From NCBI GenBank assembly GCA_032622095.1, contig CP136068.1, positions 16,719,729-16,783,728 on the forward strand: a stretch of DNA of 64,000 nt, read 5' to 3'. The stretch comes from Siphonodentalium dalli (lineage: Eukaryota; Mollusca; Scaphopoda; Gadilida; Siphonodentaliidae). Within the stretch, counting starts at the first letter, position 1; the number at the start of each line of letters is the position of its first letter. The notes beneath the pieces were generated by a model. It saw only the letters and a list, made by a program, of their open reading frames with translations. It was not told the origin of the DNA and did no database searches. This document shows positions 1 to 12,551 of this stretch, piece after piece. The translations under genes were made by a program, and so were the position numbers.

Positions 1-223
1 CATCTAGACCGAGCATACTCTCATCACACACTGACCCAGCCCCGTTAATTAGCAGAAATTGGCCATTAATTGTTCTTCGACTGAAAAACCTAGGATCCTC
101 ATAGTTGCATGCTTTACACATATAACTTTACATTACAACCGGAACTTTGTCCCATTATCATGCCATTCATGGCAAACTTTGGTTGGGTTTGGTCTAAACT
201 TGCTGATTATCAGGATAAATATA

Positions 224-381
224 GGTTATCACCACCATGTGTGTTTCTGAGATCCGTATTCAAGTCGAACTGCCTTCTCTGGGCAGTCTATCGACGAGTC
301 CGCAGGACGAGTCGATAGACAGCCCAGAAAAGGCAGCGGGACCTGAATACGGATCTCGGAAACACACAGGGTGATGATAAC
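224..381. repeat. Near-perfect 158-bp palindrome at the 3' end of the Crypton-like copy
   Basis: The left arm begins GGTTATCACCACC at 224 and the right arm ends GATGATAACC at 381. The arms pair over nearly the whole length and enclose a tip in which GTCC-GCA-GGAC forms a small inner stem flanked by GA on both sides. The element at 18.2-20.9 kb has the same hairpin core at 20745-20850. This makes it a conserved terminal structure rather than a chance palindrome. Confidence 0.8.
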
Positions 382-1252
382 CAAATTATCTTACAATTCG
401 TCCCATAAAATTGCAATAAAACTCAATTTAAAACAGGAACTATGTTATTACGCGCAACACACAACGTACACAATTCTCAGCACGCGACGTTGTCATAAGT
501 CAAATTCTGAGAAATTCACGTCACTATTCAATTTCACTTTGGCTGGAATCCGATTCAACGATGAGGTGACGATATTTTCGTTTCAAATGTTCGACATAAT
601 TGTCACATTTAACAGGATAATTGTATTATTTTATGGTGCAATCTCCTTGGATAGTGATAGTCTTGGCAAGAGGCATTGTCGGAGATGACTGTCCATTCAG
701 AGTTTTGGTGAATTTTGAACTTTCCGACACTTCATCAATCGAGTTCTGAGTCGCACTAAAATCACCCATTACAATTCATTTAGAGGAAATGCAATAATCA
801 CGGACTTTTCGTGAGTATTCTGTTTGATATCCTTAACATAAGATAAAACTAATTTGATTTTCCCTTCTGTATTTTATCAAATAAAAAATGCGTTCAATAG
901 CTTTTGATCAAGACAGTACTGAATTTCTGGGAATTCCCTACTTCGCTGAAATAGAATTTGTTAAATTATTCCGTATTCGTGCGCGCTGTAAACAATGTGT
1001 AACGTTCGTGCTTTTTCGGATTCCAACACATTTTTGGATGACATCTATTAGTTTTTTCGGTCATGTCTCTACATTTTGTCCACTTTATTGAAATAAGTAT
1101 TGATTATTTTACGTTTGTAGCACAACGATTATAGTATTTTATGACTTTTAATTGGTTATTGAGACGTTTTGTTTTGAAAACCAGTTGCCGAAACGCACGT
1201 GCACTAGCTGTTGCCATCCACGATATCCTTGTTGCCATCCAGGATACAAGAT
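224..1252 (-). mobile_element. Internally deleted Crypton-like element, inverted copy
   Basis: This stretch is the reverse complement of the two ends of the element at about 18237-20865. Positions 389-755 match the complement of about 20370-20740, covering the 3' untranslated part and the recombinase C-terminal codons. Positions 757-1250 match the complement of about 18240-18748, the 5' region. The two parts meet near 755-760 at a CTA shared by both sides, so about 1.6 kb holding the start codon and nearly all of the coding region is missing. Similarity stops near 1250, just after a doubled GTTGCCATCCA motif, which probably marks the 5' end. The copy cannot encode a recombinase. It is likely a non-autonomous or decayed derivative. 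Confidence 0.75.
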
Positions 1253-2083
1253 CGGAAACCGCTTAGGCGTTTTCGCGTGTATTTTAGGAAATATAGCTAA
1301 ATTGCAAGATAATTCTTATTATCTCAGTAGTCCTTGTTATGAGTTGAACTTTTGCTGTCTGCAAACTTCCACAGTGCAACATTAAAACGATGTCTCCAGC
1401 ATTTTTTTTTCATTTTTTCAATTTTGCACAACACATCGACATGCTCTGAAATTTTTCAAAGCTAATAATAGCCGATGATATTCATTTTTGGCTAGGCATT
1501 TGCCTCGGTTCAGCCGACATCCGACGCTAATTAACAGGGCTGCTGACTTGAACACTCCAATGCATGTATGTGGTTAACAAAATGCATATCAGTCAGTATT
1601 TGCCTGCATTATAATTTTTTTCAATTAAGACAGTTTATTCAACAGGTTAAGCTGTCATTTCAACTAAAGGAGATACTTTCCCTGTCACATGAGGGATATC
1701 AGTATGTTCTGATGTGGATTTATACCTAAACTAGTGAAACTTGGGGGTTGGGTCAACATATTGTAAGTAAAATATATTTATTTTTTTTCAGGTTGGGGGG
1801 CGTGGGGGTGGTGGCTCCCCGAAAATGCCAGATGCACAAAAAAAGGCATACCTTCCTGCGAATTGTGTACTATCCATGATCACAAACGCTTTTATTTTCA
1901 ACTCGATTCGTTATGCTAATATACCATGCTTACAAATTAGTAAAAAATCCGACAACAAAATCCATTAAGGCGGCCGAAATGTGAAAATTTGCTACATTTA
2001 AGACATTTGACCACCTATTGTTGTCTGTGGGAAAACATGAACATCTTTGCGTGATTATTTATCTTCTATGCACTCTTAAAACA
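1253..2083. other. Intergenic, no recognised feature
   Basis: AT-rich sequence with only short open frames that lack coding character. A G-rich stretch lies at about 1793-1815. I see no gene, RNA or clear repeat. Confidence 0.4.
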
Positions 2084-2545
2084 ATAGGTACTCTAGAGTA
2101 CCTACGTAGGTACTAAGCTTTGTCCCAGGGGGAGTATCAATTTTTTTTTATTCTAGGGTACCAAATTTTTGCTTTTGGTACTATAGAGTACCAAAACATG
2201 TTGGTACTCTAGATTACCAAATCTGGTGCTCTAGAGTACCTACTAAATATTTAGGTTCTATCCGGGCATTATGCATATAATACCCACCCCGCCTTTATGT
2301 CACCGAAGCCATGACGCACACGATATGAAGTGCCAAGAAATACACGCTTTCTTGACACGCCCATTATATTATCTGAAGTACCAAAAAGCAGGACAGGTAC
2401 TCTGAAGTATTTAGGTACTATGCATAGTATCTCGCAATTAGGTACTTCAGGGAAACAAACGTACTTCAGGGAAACCAAACATATAGGTACTAAGCGGAGA
2501 TACCAAGCACTCGAAATTACGAAACATGGCCGACGGCAAATTTAA
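2084..2545. repeat. GGTACT/AGTACC motif cluster
   Basis: The hexamers GGTACT and AGTACC recur in both orientations, including the palindrome GGTACTCTAGAGTACC near 2087 with an overlapping GTACCTACGTAGGTAC. Spacing is irregular. It looks like a degenerate short-motif repeat able to form many small hairpins. The open frames across it are by-products of the motif. Confidence 0.6.
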
Positions 2546-2819
2546 CAATGTGGCATGTTAGATTCCAAATGATGCTACGGCGTTTAAACATCGAATTAAT
2601 TACAAAACCGCATGGACTCCCTTGCATAGTGCTAAATGAAATAATCCGAATTATACATGTATTACTTTTAAAAATTAGTATAGAACCTTGATCGTGATTT
2701 TGTACTTAATTCAAGGTTTAATATCTCGATTTCAGGATTTCCGTGAACTGTTCCCTGCATGTGGAGTAAAATTGGTCTGAATGTCTAAAATAATTTCTTA
2801 ATTGGTGTGCAATAATATT

Positions 2820-4310
2820 AAAGTAAACATTATAAATCAAACATCTTAAATAGGTCTGGATGAAACACCAATCGATCTAGAATAGCCTAATAAATAAAAA
2901 AATACCTTGCGATTAATTGCAAACCTTTGCGAATCACAAACTACTTTGCAATAAATATATGCGATTTAGTGTAAAGGTTTTCGATTGGTCACAAAGGTTT
3001 GCGATTAATCACAATGGTTTGTGATTTATCGCATATATATTTTTATGCATTGGCACTAATGGGCTTGAAACATATAAATATAAATCATACATCTTCAACA
3101 GGTCTGGGTAAACCACCAATCGATCTATAATAGCATGTCGGGCTTGCAAACCTTTGCGATAAATCACAAAATTTTGCGAAAAATCACAAACACCTTTGCG
3201 ATAACTCGCAAACCTTTACGATAAATCTCAAACATATTTACGATAACTCTCAGACTGCGTACTGGATGATTATATTTTGCGATTTATCGCAAAAATGTTT
3301 GAGATTTGTCGCAATTTTGTTTGGCGCTAATGGGCTTCTGTAAACATTTTAAATCACGACATTTCTCTGACCTGTTGCCTGCACGTGGAGTAAAATTTGT
3401 CTGAAATAATCGACCAAATTTCTTAATTTATGTGTAAACATTATAAATCAGACATCTGAGTGAACAACCTATCAATCTATAATTGCCGGGTCGAGCTAAA
3501 ATAGTCCGATCAGTCATTCACAGCCAGATGCATGTGTGATGGGGGAAGCAAAACTTTTCGAAAAGTCACAAACACCTTTGCGATAACATGCAAACCTTGA
3601 CGATAAATCTCAAACATCTTTACGATAACTCTCAGACTACGTACTGGGTGATTATATTTTGCAATTTATCGCAAAGATGTTTGAGATGTGTCGCAAAGGT
3701 TTTTTGGCACTAATGGGCTTCTGTAAACATTATAAATCAGACATCTTAAACAGGTCTGGGTCAGGATTTCCCTGACCTGTTGCCTGCACGTGGAGTAAAA
3801 TTTGTCTGATTGTCTGAAATAATCGTCCAAATTTCTTCATTTGTGTGTACTTAAAGTAAACATTATAAATCAGACATCTTAAACAGGTCTGATATATAAT
3901 TGCCTGGTCGGGCTAAAATAGCCCGATCGGTCATTCACAGCCAGCATGCATGTGTGATGTTGGGAGCAAATCTTTGCGATAAATCACAAAACGATTTTTG
4001 GAAAAATCACAAACACCTTTGCGATAAATCTCAAGCATCTTTACGATAACTCTAACACTACTTGGTGATTATACTTTACAATTTATCGCAAACATGGTTG
4101 TGATTTATTGCAGATATATAGTTATTCGTTGGCACTAATGGGCTTGAATCGTATTAAACATAGTAAATCAGACTTCTTAAACAGTTCTGATTGAATCACC
4201 AATCGATCTACATGTATACAAGCATGGTCGGGCTAAAATAGACTGATCGGTCTTTCACAGCCAACATGCATGTGGGACACGGGTAGCATACCAATACATA
4301 AAACAAAATT
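2820..4310 (+). repeat. Degenerate tandem repeat with TTTGCGAT blocks
   Basis: Several units of roughly 250-400 bp share a common order. Each has a TAAACATTATAAATCAGACATC block, then GGTCTGG, then a GGGCTAAAATAG-CCGATCGGTC block. Next come runs of TTTGCGATAAATCACAAA in both orientations, ending at GGCACTAATGGGCTT. Units are clear from about 2820, 3070, 3330, 3720 and 4130. Inverted fragments lie at about 4455-4530 and 8505-8566. No coding capacity was seen. Confidence 0.7.
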
Positions 4311-4530
4311 AATTCTGATCTCTTCTGCAAGACACCATATAATTATTTACGGAGAATATTCAAAATAAACTTACATGTATACAGATTTTAAAACAAACAG
4401 ATTCAAATTGTCAAGAAATTTAGAGTTCCCTCTCTTACAACAGTGAGCACTGTGCCATGAAGACCGATCGGTCTATTTTAGCCCGATCAGGTTATTATAG
4501 TTAATCTGTGGTTCACTCAGACCTTTATTT

Positions 4531-6440
4531 ATACCCATATAAATATCGCGTAAATATTATGTAATCGTAGTTCCACGCTGCATTATGTGAACAAAGCCAA
4601 ATTATTTTCCAGAACCTGTTGTAATTAGCATGCGATAAGCAAAATACCCAACAATGGGGAGACCATTAACTTTGGTTAATTAAAACTGACACCATGTTGT
4701 ATGCAAAATACCGCTATAGTGCTCACTAGTCCTCGCCACAAGATTTTGGGGTTGAATGGGTCACCATAATTATTATCACTCTCCCAAATAAATCGCCACG
4801 GTGTTGAGTGTTTTGCTTATCGTGCATTTCCAATGTGCTGTATCGGTATATGAACAAATGCTAATATAACACAAAGAGAGCTCAATGTACTTAATATATG
4901 ATCAAGTTTGGTACAGCCATAGTGAATAAATTATACCCCATTCGCATCTATGCGTCAACGAGTCAATGTCATTGCCTGATCGCCAGAGCCATATAATGTA
5001 GAATATGGTTTCCAGTTATGGAAGAGGTTATTTCCTAGCAAAGCGGAAATGGCCGAATCGCTCAGAATGATAGCCACACATGTTTTGATAAGAACATGAT
5101 GCATCTGGACATTGGAATAGTCAACATGTTCATGTATGCATACAGCTGAGCTCTAATACCCCCCTTAACGATGTTGGCCACCAACATTACCGCGTTGTTG
5201 ATGCTATTAACCATGATCAATCCTACCACGGCCGACCGTCGTACATTTTTAAATTCTGGCATGACTTGACGCTGCATTGATGATGCAGTTGCGAATGTCG
5301 GTCTATGACCAACTTCGAATGTTGATTAAACCGTAAACAAATAATGAATTTAAATATTGTTTTGTGTATAGTTAGCACGGTGCATGGCGCTCACGAAAAG
5401 CTGGACTGGGTGTAAGGTGGTCATGTGAAAAATTAATGCGGAGTACAGTAATATGCAAATTATTATTAATAATACTGTAGAAAGATTACCTGCGGTTGCC
5501 ACATGTCAACCACGTGACCGTTGTTAAACGGCGGTATGGTATAACCGGTGTCATTAACGCCCTACAACCTTGTTAAGTGGGACGATTAATTAGAGCATAG
5601 CTGTAGTACGTTACAAAAAAGCTTGTGATTGATTCAGTGATAATGTGTTTCCCAGAATTGGATCCTTATCTCCGAGATTATCTGCAATTCCATAAATATA
5701 TCACAACAATATCACAGCGTCACCGGCGTTTCGATCAAAAGAATAGCAGACTCGGTAACTGGGCGATATGTCATGGCGACATGGTTCACAAATCACGTTT
5801 CGATGACAATTGAAGAATATGATCCATCGTCCATTGTACAGGTACTTGCACGTTGTAGCCAACAAACTTGTGACTGACTCATGAGTCATGACTGATCTGT
5901 GACGTCATAATTTCGACTAATATCTACATAATTGTATGTCTCGTAATCCTAGTCACCAGTGGTTGACTCTTGTGAGCTGTTAGAATTTGGTATGTCTGAG
6001 TTCACTGATATTTGCAGAGGAAAATATCAATTATTAGCGCCCGTTAATTTTCGGAGGTTATAACATCTTGTCTCGTTCATGTACAAACATAATCCACAAA
6101 GTGCTAACAATATTTCAGGTTATTAAGAAGCAAGTTAGGTCCAATTTCACACAAATAAATATGTTGATAAATTTGCGAGAAATTCACTTCCGTATTCTTA
6201 AATACCTCCAGCCAAAGAACATAACGTACCTAATTGGGCACACGCTACAGCATGTAAGCCGAGGCCGAGTGCGATTCCAACACAAAATGTGTAAATCTGC
6301 TGTTAGTTTGTGTCTTCCGTCCATTTTTATACACTGTAAAAAACTCAATCGCCCCAAGTGGACGGACGCCGCCATGTTTTCATGAATTGTATAGTGCATC
6401 ACGTGGTGCAATCACGTGGGTCACCATTTGATTCCGAGAT
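4531..6440. other. Intergenic, no recognised gene
   Basis: No gene, RNA or transposon could be supported. An imperfect inverted pair around GCGATAAGCAAAA lies at about 4630-4657 and 4797-4826. The overlapping frames at 5.6-5.9 kb and 6.0-6.4 kb lack domain-like sequence. Confidence 0.35.
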
Positions 6441-6444
6441 CGGC

Positions 6445-6712
6445 TAGTATATATATACATACATACATACACACATACATATACATACATATACGTACAC
6501 ATATATATACCTATACATATATATGTATACATACACATATACACACATACATACATTACATACATATACACATAAGATTGTCCAATGCTTTGTGGTCACG
6601 GTCCTTGATATGTAAAACGCATTAATACACATTCGTACATGCATAATATATATATATATAGCTATATATATATATATATATATAGCTATATATATATATA
6701 TATATATTAAAT
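6445..6712. repeat. CATA/TA microsatellites
   Basis: CATA-type repeats occupy about 6450-6575. A TA run interrupted twice by GC (TATAGCTATA) lies at 6645-6712. These explain the low-complexity Tyr/Ile/His/Met frames on both strands. Confidence 0.9.
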
Positions 6713-6843
6713 TACTAGTATTACATTATTATGAGATGAAACTTCATTGTTGTCTGCTCATTGATATGTAATATGAGAAATTGTGACATGCATAATGATA
6801 TAGGCATAATTCTTCTCTATAATTCCGAAGGGGGAGGCTTATA

Positions 6844-7915
6844 TTATATATCCCACATAGCTGTTTTCACAAATATACTAACCCTCCGCAGGATGGCAAT
6901 ATTGTCAATATATAAAAGAGCATGGAATTTGTCAAGATTAGGAAATTCCCAGTAATATTGAGGGATGAATTTCTTTCTGATCTCTTCAATTTGTTTACAA
7001 ACAATGATCAAGTGGTGTTCATCCACGAGAACCTCTCCACATGCAGAGCAGGTTCTCTTTTCCCGCGAGATGTCTTTCAGCGACCGCTCTCAATTGCCAT
7101 ACGATGATTTGATGTTCTTATTTTGACTAAGTATTCTACTAGATGTCGGGGTAATTTCAGTAGATAACCGCTAATTTTCAAATCTGGATTTATCGCTTTA
7201 TACATATTTCCCTTGGACTATGAACTGATATCATGCCTCCATTCAGACTCAAATTGTGTTGTTAGTCGTTGTTTCAATTTTCTGATATTCCCCTTGGACA
7301 AGGGCGAGATGTCTTCCCACTTCAAGGCAGGATTGAATATGTTCCATCCATTTGATGCCTGAATCCGAAGATTCAGATACAGCGCAAGCTAATTTGTATA
7401 ATTTCTTGGCGATGTTTGAACCGTCCTCGGAGACAAGCCTCGACCAATACGATATTGCTCGACATTTAATCTCGATTTCAAGAGGGTGTCTTCCCAATTC
7501 ACCACACGCCATATAGTTTGGGGTACTTGCTTTCATATTTAACAAGATTTTACAGAATTTAAAAGGACATATTATATATCCTTATTCGGTTCAAAACACC
7601 ACACTTCACTCCCGTATAATATAATCGGGGCTATCTTATAATCAAACAATGTTAACATTAAGTCTATGTGTAGATTCAAAGATCTACTTTATTGAGAATT
7701 GCATACATCGCTCTTAATGCTAGGTTACGGTTCGCCTTTATTGCTCGGCAGAATCTTCCGTTATAATATAATTTCTCTCCCAAATATGTGAATTCTTTGG
7801 CTATATCTAATATAAAATCTTGATATTTAAACTTTGGGAGTTGTTTCTGCATTTTTTTTCAGAAGGTAACCACTTTAGTTCTCTTAGTATTCACTTCAAT
7901 CGGGCTGAAGAACGA
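6844..7915 (-). pseudogene. Dead LINE (non-LTR retrotransposon) polymerase, C-terminal part
   Basis: Read on the minus strand, this is the end of a LINE ORF2, the protein that copies element RNA into DNA. It enters near the end of the reverse-transcriptase domain (EVNTKRTKVVTF near 7890) and continues through a FTYLGEKLYYNG block. The post-RT segment at 7545-7249 contains CGELGRHPLEIEIKC. The frame then changes to read KLPRHLVEYLVKIRTSNHRM, followed by a zinc-knuckle-like TCSACGEVLVDEHHLIIVC near 7020-7060, and ends at 6844. Several stops and frameshifts interrupt it. The endonuclease and RT core are absent, consistent with 5' truncation or decay. It is of Jockey/CR1-like type by pattern only; I cannot assign a clade. 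Confidence 0.8.
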
Positions 7916-8504
7916 AAACAGTCTATAAAAGTTGAAATATAAGACAAACACATTATCTTTTTCATTTCTTTTAATTTTAATTGACAAGGCTTATCACAAA
8001 CCAAAAAAAAACATTATTGACATAACGTTGATTAACGACAATAAGCGAAATTGAAATTCCCAACTACACCTTTTACCGGACTCGGCATCCAGCTCGCAGT
8101 TCGACATTTAATCCTCCTAACAATTTCCATTCTATAAAAAACACCCATGTTAATGGATGCGCCCAGACGAAACAAGAATTTCTACATTATTATACACGGG
8201 GCGTGCGTAATAAAGTTTGCAGTTGCTTTTTGTTGAATATTACCCAGGCTATAATACTAAACATGTTATTAGTTAACATAACACAGACAGTCGGGTGATC
8301 ACGACGGGGGAAGATAAACAGTGTTAAATGTTATGACACGAGCAAGTAATATGTCTTTAGCAATGAGATCGGAATGCAACACAAATAAATTACTAAGCAA
8401 ATTGCACACAAATTTGACAAGAAGGAAAATACAGTTATTTTATTTCAGCTGATGTTTCCGTGATAAATTATCTCTGAAAAATCTACGAAGATAACGCTTT
8501 CTTA
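7916..8504. other. Intergenic, no recognised feature
   Basis: AT-rich sequence after the LINE truncation point. Nothing could be identified. An inverted fragment of the 2.8-4.3 kb repeat follows at 8505-8566, then a TA run at 8567-8590. Confidence 0.35.
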
Positions 8505-8769
8505 CAGAAGCCCACTAATGCCAACGCATAACAATATATCTGCAATAACTAGCAACCAATCAAACATATATATATATATATATATATATGCAACAGCACA
8601 TTTAACAAATGAAGAGAATTTCATTTTACTTATTAGTTTATTATTGAAACATGCTGCCCCTCATTTACGTCGAAATAATTTGGAATATATGGGGTAGCTG
8701 GGTTTTATCATTCACTTTAGTAGGATCTGACGGAAATAATGTTTTTTTTTAACTTTTAAACAAGAATGT

Positions 8770-9700
8770 CATGGAACCATGGAAACATCTTTGAGGATCA
8801 GGTGCATAGCTCCGATTTTCCATCACAAGGTAAAATATATTTGAATTTGTTTTAAGCTTTTTAGTAATAATTCAATTCTTATCCTTTTAATGTTTGTTAT
8901 TATAATGCAGCGGCCAAATCGGAAAAGAGTTCCAATTTTCAAGATACCCATACCCACGGTAGAACAATTTTAATACAACTTTTTTTTAAAGAAGAAAATA
9001 TATTTTTCACGAAAATGATAGTACAAAATGACGGAATTCGTGGTGGCTATTGTCAAATCGACGATGAACGATACCCACCTTTGACTTTTACCAGAACTTA
9101 TCAATTTTGGTAAAGCAAGAATTGCGGCCATGTCCTAACTTATTTGCCAACATTGTTGGAGCTAAAATTACTACATCATATCATATTTCTACTTGATATG
9201 AAAAAAGTATTGGTTAATTTGGATTGTCCTGGCATTTGGAGCCGAAATATTGATTTTTTGCTGAAAAATCGTTCTTTTTCACAAAGATATTTTTTTTCCA
9301 AATATTACCATTCACACGACTATTGCAATAATGCTAAAATAAATATATTTAGTTTATATCGTGAAGCCGTTATCTGATAACCACATGTAGAACAAAATTA
9401 ATAGAAATTTTGAACGGTTTGCGAAATAATGGATTTTAGCTACCCCTCCCCAAACACGTTTTTTGTCGAAAAATTACATATTTTTGTTAAGAACATTACC
9501 AAATTTGCCAATTGATCATAATGAGACCCAACATGACTCCGTTGCTGAAAATTAGGCCCGTGCTTTCAGACCCCAAGTTACAACAACAACACATTTTATT
9601 GATAACAACTATAAATAAATATGCATCGACGTCGACTTTGTAGGACAACATATGACACATAATGTCTAAATAGAGTCTCACAAACAGGAAATAAAATAAT
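8770..9700 (-). repeat. Interspersed repeat family R1, inverted copy
   Basis: On the minus strand 9700-9380 matches the units at 13500-14145 (GGGGAGGGGTAGCT followed by GCAAACCGTTC). Positions 9345-8770 match 14830-15250 (TTATTGCAATA, CCAACATTGTTGG, GGGTATCGTTCAT, CCTGATCCTCA). The two parts are contiguous here. In the 13.5-15.3 kb copy they are separated by about 0.7 kb of ACTAGC-headed repeat. This copy therefore shows the uninterrupted state of the family. No protein is recognisable in it. Confidence 0.7.
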
Positions 9701-9899
9701 TTTTGTTGCCAAAGTGATTATTAGTATCCCTCTAAATAATAAATGATATATAGAAAATACATATTATGTTCAAATGAATCCCCACTATAGTCTCAACAAG
9801 GTGGCAGTTCTCTCAGCTTTATATACCGGTATATCTAAATCAAAAGCAAAAATAATATGATATGTAACTGAGAGAACATATGTAGCTCAGTGAGAAAAC

Positions 9900-12420
9900 G
9901 TTGTCGCATATTCAGTTCTTTGGGTGTTCAAGACTTAAAATAGGGTAGGTGGTCTCCAATCAATCGAAAAATGGTCTTTCATATTTGCCGTTCGCTTTTA
10001 GTAAGGTGCCACAGTCTTTCGGAAAACGAGCCCATCTAAAGTAATTAAATATTTCCTGATCGAATTGCCTTTTCTGCACACCCTCTGATAAAACGTATAC
10101 ATCATTTTAGTTCGTGGTATGTTCCAATCAAGACTTCGGAAGGGGTATGCGGTCATATATTCAGTTATTTGGGTGTTCAAGACTTAAAATAGGGTAGGTG
10201 GTCTCCAAACCATCGAAAACGTTAGTCTTTCTTATTTGCTGTTCGCTTATAGTAAGGTGTCGCAGACTTTCGGAAAAAGAGCCCATCCAAAGTAATTAAA
10301 TATTTCCTGATCGAATAGCCTTTTCTCCACACCATCTCAGAAAACGTATCCATAAATTAGTCCAATCAAGACTTCGGATAAGGTCACCGAAAAAAAAGAA
10401 TCCCCTCTCGTGTTTGCCAGCCGATTATTGCAAAGTGTCGCAGACTCCCAGAAGCCAGTAACCAACATATCCGTATAATTTTTTTACTTCATGATAGAAC
10501 TACCCTCTGCCCACAGCCTCAGTTAAAACTGAGAGCGTATCCCTTCAGTTCGTTGAGTTTCAGGACTTTTCATAACGTAGGTGGTCACACAAACAGTTAA
10601 AATTAGCATATTTGTTATTTTGCAAAGTGCCACAGGCAACCAACCAACACGGCCTTATATATTGTATAGTGCTGGATTGAATAGCCCTTCAGTCACAACA
10701 TCTACTGTTAATAAGAGCATAATACATTCAGTGCGTGATGTGTTTGAAGACTTAAAATAGGGTAGGGGTACATAAATAAAACAATGAACATGTGCCAGTC
10801 ACTTGAGGTGAAGTGTCACACGATGCAGACTTACGGGAACCAACACATCCATGGTGTGTATACATTATCCTGATAAAAACTAACATTTGGTCACACGCTC
10901 GGTTAATATTGAGAGCATATCAGTTCAGTACGTGGTCTCTTGAAGACTTCGAATAGGGTTATGGGTACTCAAAATTTTGCCTTTCTTATCTTCCAAACAC
11001 TTTTCGTAAAGTACCGTGCTCATGTTTTCTGAACCCAAATCAACTACCCATTGTCCACACACTCAGTTAATACCGAGAATATACCACTCAAGTTCGTTGT
11101 ATGTTCTAGTCTTCACATTGAGTAGAAGTTCCTAAAACAGTGAAAATAACTGTTTTTATTTGCCAGCCGCTTTTTGTAAAGTGTCCCTGGCTATCGGGTA
11201 TAACACATATATACCAATTGTATCTTTCCTGATAAGGTGGCCATTTGTCCATTATGTCGTCAGGCATTGATAGCACATCCATTGAGATCGTGAGAGGTCA
11301 AATTATTTACATGAGGTAGGGGGTCCCTCAAGATTATCCTTTATCATTTGCCATCTGATTTTTGTAAGGTGCTACTTGCATTCGTGAATCATCATCATTA
11401 AACATTGCATCTTTTCTGACAGAGCAGCCATTCCTGCACAATCGCAGGTGAAATTTAAAGCATATGCCTTTAGATAGTAGTGTGTGCAAGACTTCAAATA
11501 GGGATTGGAGTCCCCTAAGACAGTGACAATTAGCCTTTTTCGATTGCCAGCCGCTTGTTGTAATGTGCCATATACTTTCGGGAACCATCCCAACCATAAC
11601 ATATGTGTATTTCCGTATACTACTTCAATTTGTCCACAACCGCAGTTAAAACTCAGAGCATAACATTTAAGTTCATGTCGTGTTTAAGGCTTCAAATGGG
11701 ATAGTGTGTCCTCAAAACATAGACAGTGGGGTCCTCAAAAGTTTGTAAAGTGCTCTAGGATTTCGGGAACCAAACAGTCCATATAATAGTTTACATGGCT
11801 TTATAAAGGGGTCCCACAAAACAAAAACATATTCGTCCTTTGTCGTGTGCCATCCGCTTTTTGTAAAGCGTCAATGACTTTCGGGAACCAACCAATCCAT
11901 AAACGTTGTTTATTTCCTGATATTACTAACATTTGTCCATATTCGCAGTCAATATTGAGAGCAATTCATTCAGTTCGTGGCGTGTTCAACTTTAATACTT
12001 CAATTGGGTATGTAGTCTTCAAAACATAGCAAATTCGTCTTTCTTATTTATCAGCCGCATTGTGTAAAGCGACACAGACACAAGTCACCCATACAAATTA
12101 TGTACTCAATGATAGCACTACCTTCCTTCACACTCTCAGATAATATAGAGAGCACATAGCTTCAGTTCCTATTGTGTTCAAGGCTTTAAATCAGGTAGAG
12201 TGTTCTCGAAAAATAGTAAATTTGCCTTTCATATTTGCCATGCTGCCTTGTTTTGTAAAGTGCCACACTATTTTTGGAACCAGCCCATCTATAAACATTG
12301 TGTATTTCCTTTTACAATTATCATTATATAGCTATCCTCAGTCAATATTGAGATCATATTCTTTCAGGTCGTGGTGTGTGTTAATTACTTCTAATAGAAC
12401 ATATTTGAACTAACGCTTTC
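9900..12420 (+). repeat. Degenerate satellite, about 12-13 units of about 200 bp
   Basis: A consensus block resembling TTCAGTTCGTGGTGTGTTCA followed by AGACTTAAAATAGGGTAGG recurs near 9913, 10160, 10547, 10728, 10922, 11090, 11280, 11480, 11665, 11960, 12160 and 12363. Each is followed by TTTGCC-GCTTTTGTAAAGTG and then TTTCGGGAACCAACCCATC. Neighbouring units are quite diverged, suggesting an old array. The frames across it are not conserved between units and are not genes. Confidence 0.8.
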
Positions 12421-12551
12421 ATATTGGTCAGACTAGTTTATGAGATATAAAATACAATATCCATTTTTCTATAGTTTGGTCGATTTAGAGGGACACTAAA
12501 CATAATAACTATGGCAGCAACAATGATTTTGTTCTGTATATGTTAGTCTGT
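12355..12551 (+). repeat. 197-bp direct duplication, left copy
   Basis: Runs from CATATTCTTTCAGG to TAGTCTGT. I read it as base-for-base identical to 13222-13418. It contains the last satellite unit block plus unique sequence, and it flanks the composite repeat insertion at 12552-13221. Confidence 0.9.

Noticed and set aside
286-318. GACGAGTCCGCAGGACGA, resembling a hammerhead core
   Set aside because: It lacks CTGATGA and GAAA. It is explained by the symmetric palindrome with GA on both sides of the inner stem.
2820-4310. CRISPR-like regular repeats
   Set aside because: Units are long, degenerate and occur in both orientations, with no constant short repeat plus unique spacers. The context is an animal genome.
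6380-6644. Tyr/Ile/Met/His-rich frames on both strands
   Set aside because: They are translations of CATA/TATA microsatellites.
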